Positions 10,257 to 18,511 of a DNA stretch of 64,000 nt are shown in pieces. The stretch comes from Bradyrhizobium diazoefficiens (GTDB taxonomy: Bacteria > Pseudomonadota > Alphaproteobacteria > Rhizobiales > Xanthobacteraceae). The stretch spans positions 1,302,001 through 1,366,000 of the forward strand of contig NZ_JAENXS010000002.1 in NCBI RefSeq assembly GCF_016612535.1, written 5' to 3'. A program made the position numbers and the translations under genes. Each line of letters opens with the position of its first letter. Position 1 is the stretch's first letter. The notes beneath the pieces are model-generated. The model saw only the letters and a program-made list of their open reading frames with translations. It was not told where the DNA came from and ran no database searches.

Positions 10257-10556
10257 ATGATCGTTGAATGCTCGGCTGAAGGTGGAGTGCGGCTGGCGGA
10301 ACCGTTTGATTTCCGAAGGTTCAAGCTGGTGCTGAAAGGCAAGCCCGAAGCCAGTTCTCCATTAATGGAGCGTATGACCTTCGTCGATGCCGACAACGCG
10401 CTCGTTCCCATCGATCTCGTCCCTGTGCTACCCGGTCGCCCGGATGACGAGACTTGGGAGCGTGGCTACGCTGAAATGGTCGCGAAGGCCCGTGAGTACG
10501 GTTGGATCGACGTGAATACAAATGCTATCCGTGCCCCTGTTGAAAGAGAACGCTAA
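10257..10556 (+). CDS. Small hypothetical protein
   Basis: A 99-aa soluble protein starting MIVECSAEGGVRLAEPFDF and ending VNTNAIRAPVERER. The amino-acid composition and in-frame GC pattern look coding, and similar short proteins occur beside acyl-CoA genes in Bradyrhizobium as far as I recall. No motif gives a function. It is divergent from the acyl-CoA dehydrogenase remnant and has only a poor ribosome binding site. Confidence 0.55.
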   Translation: MIVECSAEGGVRLAEPFDFRRFKLVLKGKPEASSPLMERMTFVDADNALVPIDLVPVLPGRPDDETWERGYAEMVAKAREYGWIDVNTNAIRAPVERER

Positions 10557-11594
10557 TAGTTGCGGCAAGCCGATCGGGGCGCATTCGAATTTGCGATGAC
10601 TGCGGAGCGGCGCGTTACTGGCACAACGGGGTGGGTGCGCTTCCGGAAGCACAGCGTAACGGCAACTCGCTCCAGGAATTCCTCGTTCTTGAGCGAAGGC
10701 GCTGCATACAGTGCCGATGACGGATCGACGCCTTTCACCTCTGACGATTGAGGCTGTTCGTCGTAAGTCGCTGGCGCATCTCTCGCTACCTACCGAGTCT
10801 TTGCGGTGGTCGTCGCTTCCCACTCGAGGGGCCTGCTCACGTTAGCGGCTGCAAAATTTTTTTGATCTCCCTCGTGCACACGTCTTGGACACGACGCCCT
10901 CTAACCAATTTAAAGACTTAAACTCTCGCTCCAATCCATCATGGGGCGCAAGAAAATTTCCAGCGTAAAGCACTCCTTTCCTTGAACTATTTTTCTTTGA
11001 ACTATTTTCCTTCTCATCGGCCCTGTAAAGGAACGGACCGATTGGAAAATCAAGCGCGAGCAGAGCTTTGATATATTTTGTCTTTCTAGAATCATATCCC
11101 CCGGTTTGAAGTCAAAATACCAAATCTACGTTCTGCACACATGGTGCACTCGAAAATCCGAGAGCACATGTGCCGCGGCGTTCACGCAGTTCCTCAAAAA
11201 TTGGCGTTTGCTGCTGGAGTCATCCTTCTCTCTGTCCTCTCGGCAACGCGAGCGACACAAAGGAAACGCCAAGAACGACGCATATTCAACCGAAATCAGG
11301 GTTCAGCTTTGGCAGTGAAGTCGGCGTTGATCCAACGATGCGAGGGCAGGTCATATGCGCCGCAACGTGAGCGTAGTTGGGGAGGCCTTTTGAATGTCGG
11401 CCTGCCCAATGGCGGCGATCACGAAACGCGGCGGCCCGTTGCGGAGAGACTGATTTGCGCCTGCGTCCGGATCAAACACCAGCATCGAGCAGCTCCGGGC
11501 GGTCGCGCAACACGCGCTGGGCAAGATCACCGTTGCCGACGTGGTCCGCTCCGCCTCAAGCGGCTGAGCACCAGGGCGCATCACTCGCCATTCT
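10557..11594. other. Gene-free, AT-richer stretch carrying an att-like repeat
   Basis: About 1 kb without a convincing gene. Open frames on both strands lack homology, coding bias and ribosome sites. It holds the left copy of the 26-bp direct repeat at 10921-10946 and a short tandem TTGAACTATTTT at 10982-10993 and 10997-11008. Its composition is closer to that of the right-end stretch at 58.6-59.1 kb than to the surrounding genes. Confidence 0.6.
10921..10946 (-). repeat. 26-bp imperfect direct repeat, left copy (att-like)
   Basis: Matches 58792-58817 at 25 of 26 positions, differing only at 10926 (T versus C). Inside it, TCCAATCCATCATGGG equals the dusA core at 7756-7771. All three copies have the same orientation, as expected of recombination products at a dusA target. 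Confidence 0.75.
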
Positions 11595-12485
11595 CTACGC
11601 GAAAGCGCGCGGCAAAGCGCTGTTGATGGCGCAGGCGGCGACCGCGGCATGCCCGACCGCAACGGAAATCTGGTGCAAATCGCTTACGACGTCGCCGATG
11701 CCGTAGAGGCCCTTGATCGACGTTTGCTGGCGATCGTCGACCCTCAGATAGCCCTCTTCATTGTGCGCAGCCCCCAGAGACAGCGCAAGGTACGAGCGGA
11801 CCTCTGCTCCCATGGCGGGATAGAGCACGTCGAACGCGGCAGTTTCATTGTCGTTGAACACCGCCTCCACCCTGTTGCCGCTGCGCCTGAGGCGGAGGTC
11901 GCGTGCCGTAAGAACCTTGACCTTTGCTTCCGCCAAGGATGCTCTCGCGTCATCGTCCGGGTCTTCCCGCGTGGCGAGCAACGTCACATCTTTCGTATAG
12001 CTGCGCAAGAACAGCGCCTTGGGAGCGGCGTGCCGCAATTCACCGACCACGCCGATGCTTTGGCCCATGGCCTCGAAGGCATCGCAAACCGGACAATAGC
12101 GCAATAAACCTGCCGCGAGAGCGGTACGCCAATCCTCGAACGGCGGATGGATGTCGACTATTCCTGACGCCAGCACAACTGTCGCCGCATGGATTTCACC
12201 GTCACTCGAATCTATGCGAAATCCGCCCTCCGTCCTCGTCAGCACCCTGGCTTCCCCCTTGATGACGGGAACCTCGAGTCCGACCAGCTGATCAGACATC
12301 CGAACGATGAATTCAGGTCCGGACAGGCCGTGGGCAAAGCCCGGGATGTTGTGACTGCGGGGAATCAGCGCAGCCCGGCTCATGCCGGCATCCACGACGC
12401 GTACGCTGCGCCGGAAGCGGGCAAGGTAAATCGCGGCCATCAGGCCAGCCGGCCCGCCCCCGATCACGACGCAGTCTAGCGGCAC
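11595..12485 (-). CDS. Thioredoxin-reductase-like FAD-dependent NAD(P) oxidoreductase
   Basis: A 296-aa two-domain flavoprotein. It has the FAD motif VVIGGGPAGLMAAIYLARF at the N-terminus, a redox pair CPVC in RYCPVCDAFE, and the C-terminal GLYGIGDVVSDLHQISVAVGHAA. The NADPH motif is poor: GVVGELRHAA lacks the usual GxGxxA/G, so cofactor use may differ from classical TrxB. The start is GTG at 12485 with AGGGA upstream; no in-frame ATG fits. It lies just downstream of the stress protein YciF gene on the same strand (59-nt gap), suggesting a peroxide or disulfide stress role. Confidence 0.8.
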   Translation of the reverse strand: MPLDCVVIGGGPAGLMAAIYLARFRRSVRVVDAGMSRAALIPRSHNIPGFAHGLSGPEFIVRMSDQLVGLEVPVIKGEARVLTRTEGGFRIDSSDGEIHAATVVLASGIVDIHPPFEDWRTALAAGLLRYCPVCDAFEAMGQSIGVVGELRHAAPKALFLRSYTKDVTLLATREDPDDDARASLAEAKVKVLTARDLRLRRSGNRVEAVFNDNETAAFDVLYPAMGAEVRSYLALSLGAAHNEEGYLRVDDRQQTSIKGLYGIGDVVSDLHQISVAVGHAAVAACAINSALPRAFA

Positions 12486-12544
12486 GGGACATTCCCTGTG
12501 CCGCCAGCCTGCGCGAGGAGAGAATTTCGCGACGAGGACACGGC

Positions 12545-13042
12545 TCAAGCTGCCTGGCGCTGGCGCTCGAGATATTCCATCGTCACCTTCTCGACGTTCG
12601 CGTCGATCCATTGGGCCATGCGCTGCTCTTCCTTCAGCGACGTCTCCAGCGGCGCTCTGGCCTGCTCGACACCGGCAGGACCGCACAGGGCGACCAGCGA
12701 CTTGTAGGCCGCGATCTCGAAGTTTTCGAAAGCATTGTTGGCGAATGTATTCTTGAGGATTTCGTCGCTGGCCATCGCGTGCATCATCGCCTGGGCATTG
12801 GCCATGACCGATTGCGTCGTGTCCTTCAGGCTCGAGGTGCTCTCGCCGCATGCCTCCAGACATTGCTCCAGCCGCCGGAGTTGTTCGTTGGTCTCTTGCA
12901 GATGGGCCGTGATCTTTGCCTTGACTTCGGGATACTGGTCGAGCCGCTCGGATTGCCTTTCCATAAGCTCTCTGGCCTGTGTTTCCATCGCGTGAGCGTT
13001 GCGGAGCCCGGCGACGAAGGTGTCCTTGGCAGCGTTCGTCAT
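12545..13042 (-). CDS. YciF/YciE-like ferritin-fold stress protein (DUF892)
   Basis: A 165-aa four-helix-bundle protein. Regularly spaced Glu/His residues (RNAHAMETQARELMERQ, LEQCLEACGE, AFENFEIAAYKSLVALC) match the DUF892 ferritin-like family, whose members are induced by osmotic and general stress. The ATG at 13042 has GAGGAA upstream; the frame to 13099 extends into the promoter. An EcfG-like promoter lies at 13085-13109. A second DUF892 domain is fused to the catalase at 14904. Confidence 0.82.
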   Translation of the reverse strand: MTNAAKDTFVAGLRNAHAMETQARELMERQSERLDQYPEVKAKITAHLQETNEQLRRLEQCLEACGESTSSLKDTTQSVMANAQAMMHAMASDEILKNTFANNAFENFEIAAYKSLVALCGPAGVEQARAPLETSLKEEQRMAQWIDANVEKVTMEYLERQRQAA

Positions 13043-13084
13043 TGTCGTATTCCTCGTTCTGTTGGGGTTCGTTCCGCCGGCGCC

Positions 13085-13109
13085 AACTTGCCGCCACATC
13101 GATAGTTCC
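13085..13109 (-). promoter_or_regulatory. EcfG-like general-stress promoter for yciF
   Basis: Minus strand: GGAAC (13109-13105), 16-nt spacer, AGTT (13088-13085). The -10 element ends 43 nt before the ATG of the YciF gene. Confidence 0.5.
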
Positions 13110-13179
13110 TAGCAAATCCGCCGTACCTTTCTCTGCGTTCGAAGCGATCCGCCGGACGCATCACCGGTGCTCAGCGGCA

Positions 13180-13204
13180 GGAACAATCGCCTGACGACAG
13201 GCTT
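13180..13204 (+). promoter_or_regulatory. Possible EcfG-like promoter for the GH13 gene
   Basis: GGAAC (13180-13184), 16-nt spacer, GCTT (13201-13204), 30 nt before the ATG at 13235. The -10 element departs from CGTT, so support is moderate. Confidence 0.35.
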
Positions 13205-13234
13205 GGAAAGCCATCGGAGCACGAGCTGAGCGTT

Positions 13235-14833
13235 ATGACTGCCGCCACCAAAACTACAGATGCATGGTGGAAATCCGCCACCATTTACGAGATTGCACTC
13301 ATCTCATTTCAGGACACCGATGGAGACGGAAAGGGTGATCTGGCCGGCCTGCTGTCGCGCATCGATTACCTGAAATGGCTCGGCGTCGACGCGGTCTGGC
13401 TGACGCCGATCTACAGGAGCCCCTTTCGCGACTTGGGCTATGACATCTCCGATTACTGCGCTATCGATCCCGCCTTCGGCAGCCTTGACGATTTCGATCG
13501 CCTCGTCGCGAAGCTGCATGAGATTGGACTCAAGCTTATTCTTGATCTTGTGCCAAATCACACATCGCGCGATCACGCCTGGTTCGACGAAAGCAGCCGT
13601 TCGCGCGATAACGCCAAGGCGGACTGGTACATCTGGGCCGAGCCGGCTGAGAGCGGCGGCCCGCCGAACAATTGGCTAAGCCGTTTCGGCGGCAGTGCCT
13701 GGGAATGGTGCGAGGCAAGGAAGCAATACTACTACCACTCGTTTCTGGTGCAGCAACCCGACCTGAACTGGCGCAATCCGCAGGTTCGCGCCGCAATCGC
13801 CGGCGTCATGCGGTTCTGGCTGGATCGCGGCGTGAACGGCTTCCGCGTCGACGCCAGCGCGGTCCTGATCAAGGACCAGCTGCTCCGCGACAATCCCCCC
13901 AATCCGGACAGCAAGGGCAAGCCGCCGCCACAACGCTTCACCCCCGTGTTCACCGACGACCGGCCGCAGACGATGCAATGCATCGAGTTCATCCGCGAAA
14001 TCCTCGACGAGTATGACGGGCGGCTGTTATGCGGTGAGGTTCAGGGCAAGACCGACCGGATCGGCCACTTCTACGGCACCGAACGGCCACGGCTGCACTT
14101 GCCGCTGAACTTTGCGCTGCTCGACTCGCAGTGGGATGCATTTTCGTTGCAGGCCACCATAGATGCCTATTTCAACGCCCTGCCTCGAGGCGCATGGCCC
14201 GTATGGGTGATCGGAGGACATGACAAGCAGCGCATCGCCAGCAAGATCGGCCAGGAGCAGATGCGCATTCTGGCCATGTTGGTGATGACCCTCAAGGGCA
14301 CGCCCTTCCTCTACATGGGCGATGAGATCGGCCGGGAACGCGTTCCCATTCCACCCGATCGCGTCCACGATCCATTCGAGAAGCTGGTCAAGGGTTATGG
14401 CCTTTGCCGCGATCCCGAACGCGCACCAATGCGGTGGGATGACGGCCCCAAAGGCGGCTTTACAACGGGCGAGCCCTGGCTCCCGCTCGAACCGGACGGC
14501 TCGCGCAACGTCGCCCGGCAGAAAGGCGACGAACGTTCGATCCTGCAATTGTTCCGCCAGCTCATCGGATTGCGACGTGCGCATCCTTGTCTGCAGCAAG
14601 GTGAGCACCAGCCGATCCGGGCGCGCAACGAGGTCCTGGCATTCAAGCGGGCGTTGGATGAGAGCGAATTGACGATCGCGCTCAACCTGACGGCCGAGCC
14701 GCGGAAATGGGAATGGAGCGGTGTTGGCCGCGTGCTGCTGTCGACGCATCTGGACCGGCGAGCCGAGACGCATCTGCACGGTTCGGTCCTTCTTCGAGGC
14801 AATGAAGGCGTGATCATCGAAATCGAGAGATGA
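13235..14833 (+). CDS. GH13 alpha-glucosidase / alpha-amylase family enzyme
   Basis: A 532-aa cytoplasmic enzyme without a signal peptide. GH13 conserved regions are all present: DLVPNHTS (region I), GFRVDAS with nucleophile D206 (II), LLCGEVQG with acid/base E268 (III), and GGHDK with D330 (IV). An early SLDDFDRLVAKLHEIGLKLILD block is typical of the oligo-1,6-glucosidase/trehalulose-type subfamilies. It probably hydrolyses or transfers alpha-glucosyl groups from small glucosides such as maltose, trehalose or sucrose; the exact bond cannot be told. It lies between two ferritin-fold stress genes under EcfG-like promoters, which points to osmoprotectant or reserve-sugar turnover. Confidence 0.87.
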   Translation: MTAATKTTDAWWKSATIYEIALISFQDTDGDGKGDLAGLLSRIDYLKWLGVDAVWLTPIYRSPFRDLGYDISDYCAIDPAFGSLDDFDRLVAKLHEIGLKLILDLVPNHTSRDHAWFDESSRSRDNAKADWYIWAEPAESGGPPNNWLSRFGGSAWEWCEARKQYYYHSFLVQQPDLNWRNPQVRAAIAGVMRFWLDRGVNGFRVDASAVLIKDQLLRDNPPNPDSKGKPPPQRFTPVFTDDRPQTMQCIEFIREILDEYDGRLLCGEVQGKTDRIGHFYGTERPRLHLPLNFALLDSQWDAFSLQATIDAYFNALPRGAWPVWVIGGHDKQRIASKIGQEQMRILAMLVMTLKGTPFLYMGDEIGRERVPIPPDRVHDPFEKLVKGYGLCRDPERAPMRWDDGPKGGFTTGEPWLPLEPDGSRNVARQKGDERSILQLFRQLIGLRRAHPCLQQGEHQPIRARNEVLAFKRALDESELTIALNLTAEPRKWEWSGVGRVLLSTHLDRRAETHLHGSVLLRGNEGVIIEIER

Positions 14834-14844
14834 TGAGCTATCTA

Positions 14845-14869
14845 GGAACGAACGCTCACGGGCTCGGTT
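14845..14869 (+). promoter_or_regulatory. EcfG-like promoter for catalase fusion gene
   Basis: GGAAC (14845-14849), 16-nt spacer, GGTT (14866-14869). Transcription would start near 14876, which rules out the frame-start at 14868 and supports the ATG at 14904. Confidence 0.55.
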
Positions 14870-14903
14870 GTCGCCTCGTCACCTCCAACCCCCGAGATCT
14901 CAC

Positions 14904-16178
14904 ATGTATCATCACGTCAAGAAGCTGATGTTCACTGTCCGCGTCGACGAGCCCGACCCGCGCTTCGGCAATATGCTCTTAGAGCAGTTCGGCGGCGCGA
15001 ACGGCGAGCTTGCAGCCGCAATGCAATATTCCATCCAGGGTCTCAATTGCGAGGATCCGGACCGCAAGGATCTGCTGATGGACATCGGCACCGAGGAACT
15101 CAGCCATCTGGAGGTGGTCGGCTGCCTCGCGCGAATGCACCTGGCGCCGTCGAAATTCGACCGTCAGGCTGCCGAAGCGGATCCGCTCATCGCCATCGCG
15201 GGAGGCGGTGGGGTCAACCTGTTCAACTCGCAGGGCAATCCCTGGACGGCGGATTACCTCAAAATTACCGGCGAGCTCGACGTCGATCTTCGCAGCAATA
15301 TCGCGGCCGAGGCGCGCGCGAAAATCGTCTATGAGCGGCTGATCAATTTCTGCGACGACGCGGGCTCGAAGGATGCTCTCCAATTCCTGATGACGCGCGA
15401 GATCACGCACATGAAGGCGTTCGCGGCGGCTCTCGAGAGTCTTTCCAAGCCCGCATTCAGCATCGGCCGGATCGCGCCGACGCCCGGCCTCGTCAATCAG
15501 TTTTTCAACGATTCCACCGGAACCGGCGACCATGGGGAGATCGACACACGTGGGCCGTGGAATGAGGGTGGTGAATGGGTGTTTACGGAGTCTCCGGCGC
15601 TACAAAGCGGCGAGCCCGGCGCAGCGACAGCGATCGTCACCGAGAGTTCACCGCCGGTGGACGAGGCCGGACTCACCGATCTTCTGTTGCACGAGTTGCG
15701 AGATATCCTGCAAGCCGAGAAACAGTTGACCAAGGCGCTGCCCAAGATGGCTCAGGCCGCGCGCTTCGATCAGTTGCGCGAACTGTTCGAGCAACATCTG
15801 GGCGAGACCGAAGCACAGATCGAGCGCCTTGATGAATGCTTCGAACTCCTCGGCGAGACCGCCCGCGCCAAGCCCTGCAAGGGCATGATGGGCCTGATAG
15901 AGGAAGGCCAGGAAGTGATGGCGGAGGGCGAGGAGAAGGAAGATGCGGCTGCCGACCTGGCGCTGATCTCGGCCGCCCAACGCGTCGAGCACTACGAAAT
16001 GGCCGGGTACACGACCGCGCGCAATCTGGCGCAGCAGCTGCGGCACAGCGCGGTCGTGGCCTTGCTGTCCAAATCTCTCGCTGAGGAAGAAAACGCCGAC
16101 CTCCTGCTCAATCAGGTCGCACGCTCGCTGATGTCGGTGGCGAAGATGCCGGCAACACTCGAACAGGCCGAATCCTAG
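14904..16178 (+). CDS. Manganese catalase fused to a C-terminal YciF (DUF892) domain
   Basis: A 424-aa fusion. Residues 1 to about 240 are non-heme Mn-catalase: MYHHVKKLMFTVRVDEPDP, a first metal-ligand block LLEQFGGANGELAAAMQYS, IGTEELSHLE, and EITHMKAFAAALESL. Residues 265-415 are a DUF892 ferritin-like bundle, with LLLHELRDILQAEKQLTKAL, HLGETEAQIERLDE and AAQRVEHYEMAGY. Known Mn-catalases are about 270-300 aa and end after the first part. The enzyme would disproportionate H2O2 in the cytosol; the role of the second di-metal-like bundle is unknown. The frame is continuous, so the fusion is not a sequencing artefact visible here. Confidence 0.85.
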   Translation: MYHHVKKLMFTVRVDEPDPRFGNMLLEQFGGANGELAAAMQYSIQGLNCEDPDRKDLLMDIGTEELSHLEVVGCLARMHLAPSKFDRQAAEADPLIAIAGGGGVNLFNSQGNPWTADYLKITGELDVDLRSNIAAEARAKIVYERLINFCDDAGSKDALQFLMTREITHMKAFAAALESLSKPAFSIGRIAPTPGLVNQFFNDSTGTGDHGEIDTRGPWNEGGEWVFTESPALQSGEPGAATAIVTESSPPVDEAGLTDLLLHELRDILQAEKQLTKALPKMAQAARFDQLRELFEQHLGETEAQIERLDECFELLGETARAKPCKGMMGLIEEGQEVMAEGEEKEDAAADLALISAAQRVEHYEMAGYTTARNLAQQLRHSAVVALLSKSLAEEENADLLLNQVARSLMSVAKMPATLEQAES

Positions 16179-16205
16179 ATCCCGCGCCAAGGATCACATG
16201 GCTTC

Positions 16206-16231
16206 AGGGGCCGGCTCAGCTGTCGGCCCCT
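16206..16231. terminator. Bidirectional terminator after catalase and SDR genes
   Basis: AGGGGCCG (16206-16213) pairs with CGGCCCCT (16224-16231) around a 10-nt loop and is followed by ATTTGTT. It lies between the converging catalase and SDR genes. Confidence 0.7.
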
Positions 16232-16264
16232 ATTTGTTCGCCGTGTCTACGACAGAAACCCGCC

Positions 16265-17122
16265 CTAAATGAACGGCTTGCCGCCGGTGACCGCAACTGT
16301 CGTCCCCGACGTATAGCTGGATAGTGGATCCGCCAGCATCACATAGGCTGTTGCGAGTTCGGCCGGCTGCCCCGCGCGCTTTAGCGGCACCTGCTGACCG
16401 AAGTTTTTCACGGTATGTTCGGGCATGGTCGAGGGTATCAGCGGCGTCCAGATCGGACCCGGAGCGACCGCGTTCGCCCGAATCCCTTTTTCGGCCAGCA
16501 TCTGGGCAAGCCCACCCGTAAAGTTCTGAATGGCACCCTTCGTCGTGGCGTAGGCAAGCAGGATGGGATTGGGCATGTCGGAGTTCACGGAAGCCGTGTT
16601 GATGATAGCGCTTCCCGGCTTCATGTGGGCGACCGCCGCCTTGGTGAGATAGAACATGGCATGGATGTTCGTTTCGAACGTGCGCTGCCATTCTTCATCA
16701 CTGATGTCGCCGATATCCGAGAACGTCGCCTGATGAGCCGCGTTGTTGACGAGGATATCGAGCCCGCCAAGCTCCTCGACGGCGCGACGGACGATGGAGC
16801 GACAATGCTCGGGATTGCGGATGTCGCCGGCCATCAGCACGGCCTTGCGGCCTTCTCTTTCCACCAAGGCCTTGACCTCGGCGGCGTCTTCGTCCTCGTC
16901 GAGATAGGCGATGACGAGGTCGGCCCCCTCGCGCGCATAGGCGATGGCGACGGCCCGGCCGATGCCGCTGTCGCCGCCTGTGATGATCGCTTTCCTGCCG
17001 ACGAGGCGTCCAGAGCCGCGATAACTTTCCTCGCCATGGTCCGGCCGCGGATTCATGACGCGGGTCGAGCCCGGCATCGGTTGCTTTTGCGCCGGATAAG
17101 GCGGCTTGGGATAATCGCTCAT
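16265..17122 (-). CDS. Stress-type short-chain dehydrogenase (YdaD/YhdF-like)
   Basis: A 285-aa classical SDR with the N-terminal extension of general-stress members (MSDYPKPPYPAQKQPMPG). It has TGGDSGIGRAVAIAYAREGAD for cofactor binding, LVNNAAHQ, the catalytic Ser in TASVNSDM, Tyr/Lys in YATTKGAI, and a C-terminal TSGTTVAVTGGKPFI. Bacillus relatives are sigma-B controlled, and here an EcfG-like promoter precedes the gene. The substrate is unknown. The frame to 17410 is open, but GGGAG 6 nt before the ATG at 17122 fixes the start. Confidence 0.87.
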   Translation of the reverse strand: MSDYPKPPYPAQKQPMPGSTRVMNPRPDHGEESYRGSGRLVGRKAIITGGDSGIGRAVAIAYAREGADLVIAYLDEDEDAAEVKALVEREGRKAVLMAGDIRNPEHCRSIVRRAVEELGGLDILVNNAAHQATFSDIGDISDEEWQRTFETNIHAMFYLTKAAVAHMKPGSAIINTASVNSDMPNPILLAYATTKGAIQNFTGGLAQMLAEKGIRANAVAPGPIWTPLIPSTMPEHTVKNFGQQVPLKRAGQPAELATAYVMLADPLSSYTSGTTVAVTGGKPFI

Positions 17123-17147
17123 AACAGTCTCCCGAGGTTTAGCCGTT

Positions 17148-17172
17148 AACCGGGCGTAGCCGGCAGCGTTCC
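17148..17172 (-). promoter_or_regulatory. EcfG-like promoter for the SDR gene
   Basis: Minus strand: GGAAC (17172-17168), 16-nt spacer, GGTT (17151-17148), 26 nt before the ATG at 17122. Confidence 0.55.
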
Positions 17173-17262
17173 TGGGCCGGCGCAGCAGGAACCTCTCGCT
17201 CGCGGCCACATTCTCCGACCACAGGTCGAAACGCCGAAGCGCGGCCAGACGGAGCAGACAGC

Positions 17263-17385
17263 ATGTTTCGGGAATTGCGCGCCCTTGCGCAACCGGGCGC
17301 AATCGCAGCTGTGGTGATCGTCCTGCTGTTGATGGCGGCGGGTGACGTCGCCATCGTAATCGCCGCCAAGGGATGGCCGCTCTAA
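17263..17385 (+). CDS. Small single-pass membrane protein
   Basis: A 40-aa frame starting MFRELRALAQPGAIAAV and holding one hydrophobic helix (IAAVVIVLLLMAAGDVAIVIAA) with a short KGWPL tail. GGAG lies 8 nt upstream. It sits between the divergent SDR and oxidase genes. The ribosome site and clean transmembrane pattern support translation, but there is no homology to point to. Confidence 0.4.
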   Translation: MFRELRALAQPGAIAAVVIVLLLMAAGDVAIVIAAKGWPL

Positions 17386-17442
17386 ACGGTGGCAGGCACC
17401 TGAAAGCCACGCCTCATCGGACCTCGTCGGCGGACCGAATTA

Positions 17443-17467
17443 GGAACCTTTGTACCCGTGGCCGGTT
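17443..17467 (+). promoter_or_regulatory. EcfG-like promoter of the caa3 oxidase operon
   Basis: GGAAC (17443-17447), 16-nt spacer, GGTT (17464-17467), 33 nt before the ATG of ctaC. It overlaps the alternative TTG at 17450, which would therefore lie upstream of the transcript. Confidence 0.5.
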
Positions 17468-17500
17468 CCGCAAACGTTGACGAGGTGTTTGGCGAACTCA

Positions 17501-18511
17501 ATGCCCGTATGCGCGCGATCGGCTCTGGTGCTACTTGCGACTTGGCCGCTTGCTGCCTGCGCCGGCCGGCAGTCGGCGCTCGATCCACAGGGGCTGCAGT
17601 CCGACCAGATCAGACACACGCTGTTCATTTTTGTCGCTGTGGCGGCGGTCGTCTGGACCGCTGTCGTGATTGCTCTCGGCATAGGAATGTTGCGACGGAA
17701 GCGTGCGGCCGATCAACCGCTCGATCTCCACCAGACCTTCGAAGAACGCACCGGGCGCGTCATCCTGGCGCTTGGGATTGCGACCACTGTCATCGTGCTC
17801 GGCCTCTCCTTCGTCAGCTATGCCGGACAACGCACGGTCTTCGCCAAAGACGAGAACGCGCTCACCTTGAAGATCGTCGGCCATCAATGGTGGTGGGAAG
17901 TCCGTTATGAAGCCGACAGCCCGCATCAGAACTTCGTGACAGCGAACGAGATCCGGATCCCGACCGGTCAGCCGGTGAAAGTCGAACTGGAATCCGCCGA
18001 CGTGATCCACAGCTTCTGGGTGCCGAGCCTGACCGGGAAGATGGACCTCATTCCCGGGCAGAAGAATGAGCTGCAATTCACCGCCAAGAACGCCGGCATG
18101 TACCGGGGGCAGTGCGCCGAGTTCTGCGGGCTGCAGCATGCCCACATGGCGTTTGACGTGATCGCTCTGCCGCCCGATGAGTTCGGTCGCTGGCGCGAGC
18201 ACGAAAACCAGAGCGCGGAAAGCCCTGCGGATCAGCTCGGCAAGCAGGGCGAGGCTCTGTTCCGGGCACGCGGATGTGCCTTGTGCCACAACGTCAGCGG
18301 CACGCTGGCCGGGGGACAGCTCGGCCCGGATCTCACCCACGTCGGCGGCCGCAGAACGATCGCTGCGGGAACGCTGCCGAACACTCCGGCGACGCTGGGC
18401 GCATGGATCTCGGATCCCCAGCACATCAAGCCCGGCAATCTCATGCCGAAGATGCCGCTGCAATCTGACGAGCTCATCGCGATCATTCACTATCTGGAGC
18501 AGCTCAAGTGA
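17501..18511 (+). CDS. ctaC: caa3-type cytochrome c oxidase subunit II with fused cytochrome c domain
   Basis: A 336-aa lipoprotein precursor (lipobox LAAC at about residues 18-21), then two transmembrane helices, a cupredoxin domain and a cytochrome c domain. CuA ligands are visible as DVIHSFWVPS and GQCAEFCGLQHAHM, with the aromatic electron-entry patch GHQWWWEVRYE. The C-terminal heme site is CALCH with a distal Met in LMPKMPL. Such fused subunits define caa3 oxidases, which receive electrons directly from membrane or soluble cytochrome c. It overlaps ctaD by 4 nt. Confidence 0.9.
   Translation: MPVCARSALVLLATWPLAACAGRQSALDPQGLQSDQIRHTLFIFVAVAAVVWTAVVIALGIGMLRRKRAADQPLDLHQTFEERTGRVILALGIATTVIVLGLSFVSYAGQRTVFAKDENALTLKIVGHQWWWEVRYEADSPHQNFVTANEIRIPTGQPVKVELESADVIHSFWVPSLTGKMDLIPGQKNELQFTAKNAGMYRGQCAEFCGLQHAHMAFDVIALPPDEFGRWREHENQSAESPADQLGKQGEALFRARGCALCHNVSGTLAGGQLGPDLTHVGGRRTIAAGTLPNTPATLGAWISDPQHIKPGNLMPKMPLQSDELIAIIHYLEQLK

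Noticed and set aside
11141..11626. 161-aa plus-strand frame in the gene-free stretch
   Set aside because: Starts with a plausible helix but then turns into Arg-rich random sequence. There is no ribosome site and it overlaps the reductase gene end.
17450..17500. TTG at 17450 as start of ctaC
   Set aside because: It lies inside the EcfG-like promoter, and the lipoprotein signal begins properly at the ATG at 17501.
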